This document shows, one piece after another, positions 58,401 through 64,000 of a stretch of 64,000 nt of DNA (position 1 is its first letter; each line of letters starts with the position of its first letter). Both the position numbers and the translations under genes were made by a program. The notes beneath the pieces are model-generated. The model saw nothing but the letters and a program-made list of their open reading frames with translations, had not been told where the DNA came from and made no database searches. Source of the stretch: Nemania diffusa (taxonomy: Eukaryota > Ascomycota > Sordariomycetes > Xylariales > Xylariaceae); assembly GCA_038501195.1 (NCBI GenBank), contig JBBPUQ010000002.1:4449501-4513500 (forward strand), written 5' to 3'.

Positions 58401-58650
58401 TTCCAAACGTCTTAGCGGTAATCCTCCCATCCTAGGTTCGATGGTCACAATCTGCACGTCAAGCTTCGCAAAACCCGAGCAGCTCGAGAAAGTGGAGAAA
58501 TTCTTTAAGGATATTGATACGAAGAATTTTGACCAACCCCTAGCCCAGAGCAAGGATGCTATTCGTAGTAAAATCTCGTGGTTACAGAGAGATCGCGACG
58601 ATGTTGCAACTTGGGTGAAGGAGAATGGGTACAAGAAGGCCAATTTATAA
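55478..58650 (+). CDS. APE2: M1-family zinc aminopeptidase, Ape2/Aap1 type
   Basis: Exons 55478-55626, 55709-56943 and 57005-58650 give about 1009 residues. The first intron has GTAAGT, a perfect GCTAAC branch and an ATTCAG acceptor. The second has GTATGT, GGCTAAC and CGTAG. The first about 110 residues are rich in Arg, Ser, Leu and Pro with few acids (MSLRALTRNESLFRVSPLTN), as in a mitochondrial presequence. A second ATG at 55869 (MCRLAGDTEHFGG) would give a protein without it. The catalytic domain has the exopeptidase motif GAMENWG (about residue 392), zinc motif HELAHQW (about 428) and the downstream ligand in LWLNEGFA. The C-terminal ERAP1-like helical domain is complete. It removes N-terminal residues from peptides. 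The start is inferred; the core call is certain. Confidence 0.92.
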
Positions 58651-61600
58651 ACCTGCTTCTAAACAGCATGGCAGATGATCACAGGAAGCTTCGAATCAAC
58701 CATAGGACTTGGAAAATCGACTCTATTTGACATCATATGGCCTCCTGAGGCACTATCCCTACCCACTAGTCAATAGAGACATGCATACTAGATATACTCT
58801 CGCAACCGAGAAGGAATATAGACCATGTATGAGAGGAGAAATATAAAAGAACTATATACTGACTCATAGTACCGTGCCAATAGTTGTGTCCTTCTTGAGT
58901 AAAAGACCTGTGTAATAAAGCTTAAGGAATAATTCCCTTTCATTTCGTAAACGAGAAGTAGAGAAGGGGTACCCGTGAGAATAGCAGGTACTTGATGGTG
59001 CCGCCCGCCTTTAGTTTTTATTATACCTTTAAATTCACTATTTCTCATAGCTCTAGTTTACCATTGTTTCTTAGAAACAACAACAAGACAGTAGCCGTGT
59101 GCTGTGTGTCTAATAGGATCCCATAATCTGTCAATATTAGCCCATAGAGTCCTTCTTTTACGATAGTTGGGCTCTAAGCGTGCTCAGTGAGTTGAAGCTA
59201 GACAATTGTAGTTACGACTTTACCCCGTACAAGTTTTAGCAATCATATTAGATAAGATGACCGATCGATTGATAAACAATAGTCTTCACAACTCTTAAGC
59301 ATATATACTGTTCCAGAGACCAAATGCTTAGGTGTTGTAGCTGGCCCTAAGTGCATTGTATGTGTTGTGCCGTAAAATTAGGTGTTACTAAGGGATTCAG
59401 AACGAGCGATGAGCAGGTGGTGTGGGTTTGGCAACACAATAGATTATCATTACTCAACGTATCCAGCCCACTTGCATCATTAAGTAGAAAACAATGAATT
59501 ATATCACTAGCTTACGGGCAAGACACGGAATAAAGCGGTGGTTAATGCAATGTTCGTAGGGTATTTATGTCTTCTTCTAGACCGTTATGACATTAGATAT
59601 TCTCGTAGTCTTGTCGAGAGGTGGGCGCGCTTGGCGACAGATTCGTTTGAGACGGGTATGGAGTTGCGGTCATTATTAGTAATACCAAAAGATGTTTCCT
59701 AGTTCGAATAGTATACCGCAATTTTTCACTTAGCTTAATGGTAATTTTTTTAAGATATGGTTTAAGCGTCGAGATGTCCTAGTAATCAAGAGCTGAGCTC
59801 TCTAAGGCCTCGGGGATTCTATATCAATTCTAAGATTTTGTGGAAAGCTTGGGATATCTATGTCGCCGCTCGAGCGGTCGGTTTTCAAGGTGTAGTGTTA
59901 GGAGCATGGTTATATACAGGCTTTTAGAAGACGGGAGTTTGCGTCGGATATACATTGATCGGTGGGATGAATAGTTGTTTCAGCGAGCATACCTTTTATA
60001 TCAGATGATGCTCTCTAGTTCAGTTGCTCTTCCTTATTAAATCTAGTATTTTGATCAACTGGATAGAGTAATTGTGTTATAAAATACCAGTTCCTACCCC
60101 TAGATCAAGCCAAGGATAGCACTGCTCTATCGTTTTATTCCTAACACAAGCTGCGTCATCTTGGTTATGCGCTTCCGGAATGTTGGGGTCATTAACTATC
60201 GTGGGTGGTTTTGGTAATTATTGCTGCTTCTGCTTGTGTCTGCAATATTAACTTGCCCGGTAGCTAGACTAGCGAATAGATTTGGTGACCTGGCACACTC
60301 ATGTAGTATCCCATCAAGGTTATGCAAATTTCCTACGGTACTTAGAGGACAGCTAGATTTTATAAGGAATACTTTTAATATTCGAATTTCGACAATATAC
60401 TGTATGCAACTTAGTGGAACTACAAGAATAATTCGTCAAGGATATCTAAGATTCTCGCTCTGTCATCGTTAATAGTAGGTTTTGCGGTGACCTCGAAGCC
60501 TTTAAAGTGCTACCGCCTTCCGTGATAGAATTAACTTATCTTAGAACATGGATGAACACATCCAGCTCTCAAATTTTGTTACTGTTGTGTGTTATTCGCA
60601 ACCTTGCCACGGAAGGTGTCAGGTGCGTAGTCTAATACAGACACAAAAGACACGGTGTATATCCTCCTGGGGATGCCCTTTCAGCACGTTGTTGTTGCGG
60701 AATTGAAAAGATAGGAAAAAAAAGAAAAAAAAGAAGCGAATGCAGCTTCTGCAGGATGCACATGTAAGGCGGTGGCTGGGAAAGAACCCCTCTCGGAAAT
60801 TAGGGGAGGAAATATTGTAGAATGTAATGGAATTAACCAACTCCAGTTCCAATTCAAACGACTCATAGGACAAGTGAATGCGTCTTTGGTAGACAGAACT
60901 ATACGTGAAGCGAAAGTTGGGAACAAGCCTGTTATCAACTTTGGTTCGTTACGTTCATCCCGTAGTGGCCCGAAGTAGGACATTTTGTTATATTAAAGTA
61001 TACCTGAGTTGGCAGCTATACTTTAGAGCCGCCTCCTGGAAAGTGTACTATGGTAAGCCTTAAATTAGTTGTGGTCTTTTTGGAGGTATTTATATTCATG
61101 TAGGATGGCTGGGAACCTAAGTTAAATATAATGGAGAGGGAATCATTGGCCACAAGTATTGATATCCGGTATCATCATGTAGATCAATCCTACCTTGGCG
61201 TGCTACCTTACAATGAGATATCTGGAAAAAGGTAGGGGAAAAAAGAGGAAGGCTTCCATTATGAATGAAGTATGAGTGTAAATTATAACGTTGAATATTA
61301 GTCTCATTCAGTAACAGCTTTTGCATCATACGCGCAGGCTGAGTCGGGCATTCTAGTACAGGCATGTGAACATGCTCCTTTGCGATAGTTAGACGATGAG
61401 GGACTTGTTCGCCAGGCTGGAAACTAAACAAACGGGCCGAAGTAAAGCTATCGGCGCCGCCCGTGAAATGGGAGAAAGTAAAGAGGAGGTGACTGATACG
61501 AAGGGGCGATATATCTGGTGAAGGCCGCTTTCGGCATGGATGGAAACAAAATATCTCAAATTGAACGGCCCGATGGTGGTGTAATCATCTCTGACTCCGG

Positions 61601-61795
61601 AACGCTGACACTCTCATCACGTATAAGGCGTATGACTACTAAAATAGGAAATTAGGGTAGAGAGACCGGGAAGAGAGTCGGCCGTGCCAAGTAGCAACTG
61701 GATTTCATTACACTTATCTCGAGGTTACTGTTAGCCGTATTATTGGTCGAGACTTTACGTACCTACCTTAGGTATGTAAGCTACCTACAATAAAA
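58651..61795. other. Gene-poor region, 3.1 kb
   Basis: AT-rich with no supported gene. Frames at 60221-60472 (+), 60619-60983 (-), 60772-60978 (+) and 61117-61431 (-) overlap one another, lack domains and do not join by good splice sites. There is a purine (A/G) tract at about 60703-60737. Confidence 0.55.
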
Positions 61796-61800
61796 TTAGA

Positions 61801-61823
61801 CTACCTACCTTGGAGGTAGGTAG
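61801..61823. repeat. Perfect 10-bp palindromic arms of TACCTACC type
   Basis: CTACCTACCT (61801-61810) and AGGTAGGTAG (61814-61823) pair perfectly around TGG. It is the most compact example of the TACCTA/TAGGTA motif that recurs between genes throughout the window. Confidence 0.8.

Positions 61824-64000
<2,177 letters not shown>

Noticed and set aside
60619..60983. Overlapping frames on both strands near 60.6-61.0 kb
   Set aside because: No domain, AT-rich context, no consistent splice partners; more likely chance.

Overview
This window is nuclear DNA of a filamentous ascomycete (Pezizomycotina; most likely Sordariomycetes, inferred from protein flavour and gene organisation, not proven). 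The support is: short spliceosomal introns (mostly 50-80 bp) with GTAAGT/GTATGT-type donors and CTAAC-like branch points; tRNA genes with introns; fungal families such as an AP-1 accessory (Laa2-like) protein, a fungal-type annexin and SRPK-like kinases; and long gene-poor intergenic stretches full of TAGGTA/TACCTA motifs. There are no bacterial features and no CRISPR array.

Layout, left to right. 1-224: 3' end of an annexin gene (+). 1.3-5.8 kb: full-length ABCC-type ABC transporter (+). 5.8-8.9 kb: gene-poor. 8.9-11.6 kb: a proline/threonine-rich protein with two identically spaced C2HC fingers (+). 12.8-15.0 kb: a low-complexity protein with a C-terminal coiled coil (-), with a possible upstream exon at 16.0-16.2 kb. 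18.3-18.7 kb: a large hairpin and a tRNA-like gene (-). 19.3-20.7 kb: eIF3 subunit m (+), convergent with UMP/CMP kinase (-, 21.3-21.9 kb). 22.8-28.4 kb: two SRPK-like kinases (+) flanking a relic LINE RNase H fragment and a small mitochondrial-type membrane protein gene (-). 29.6-31.2 kb: four-TM membrane protein (-). 31.2-35.2 kb: gene desert ending in an intron-containing tRNA-Arg(ACG). 35.7-37.3 kb: Laa2-like adaptor accessory protein (-). 38.5-40.7 kb: nucleoporin NSP1 (+), convergent with the mitochondrial ATPase inhibitor IF1 (-, 41.1-41.8 kb). 45.2-46.2 kb: 14-3-3 protein (+), convergent with the DPH4-type J-protein (-, 46.8-47.7 kb). 48.3-48.9 kb: mitochondrial ribosomal protein mL59 (-). 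49.5-51.6 kb: splicing helicase PRP28 (-). 53.7-54.3 kb: a 3'-truncated Aurora-type kinase (-). 55.5-58.65 kb: M1 aminopeptidase (+). 62.8 kb to the window end: enolase, 3' truncated by the window (+).

Most genes are housekeeping genes: translation (eIF3m, mL59, tRNAs, DPH4), splicing (PRP28), nuclear transport (NSP1), vesicle traffic (Laa2-like), energy metabolism (enolase, IF1), nucleotide metabolism (UMP kinase) and signalling (14-3-3). They do not form a biosynthetic cluster. The less ordinary content is the twin-finger protein, the SRPK-like pair with altered catalytic motifs, the truncated Aurora kinase, the LINE relic, several hairpins and the abundant TAGGTA/TACCTA intergenic motif. 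Exon boundaries were worked out by hand from reading frame, splice consensus and family expectation. They should be treated as models.
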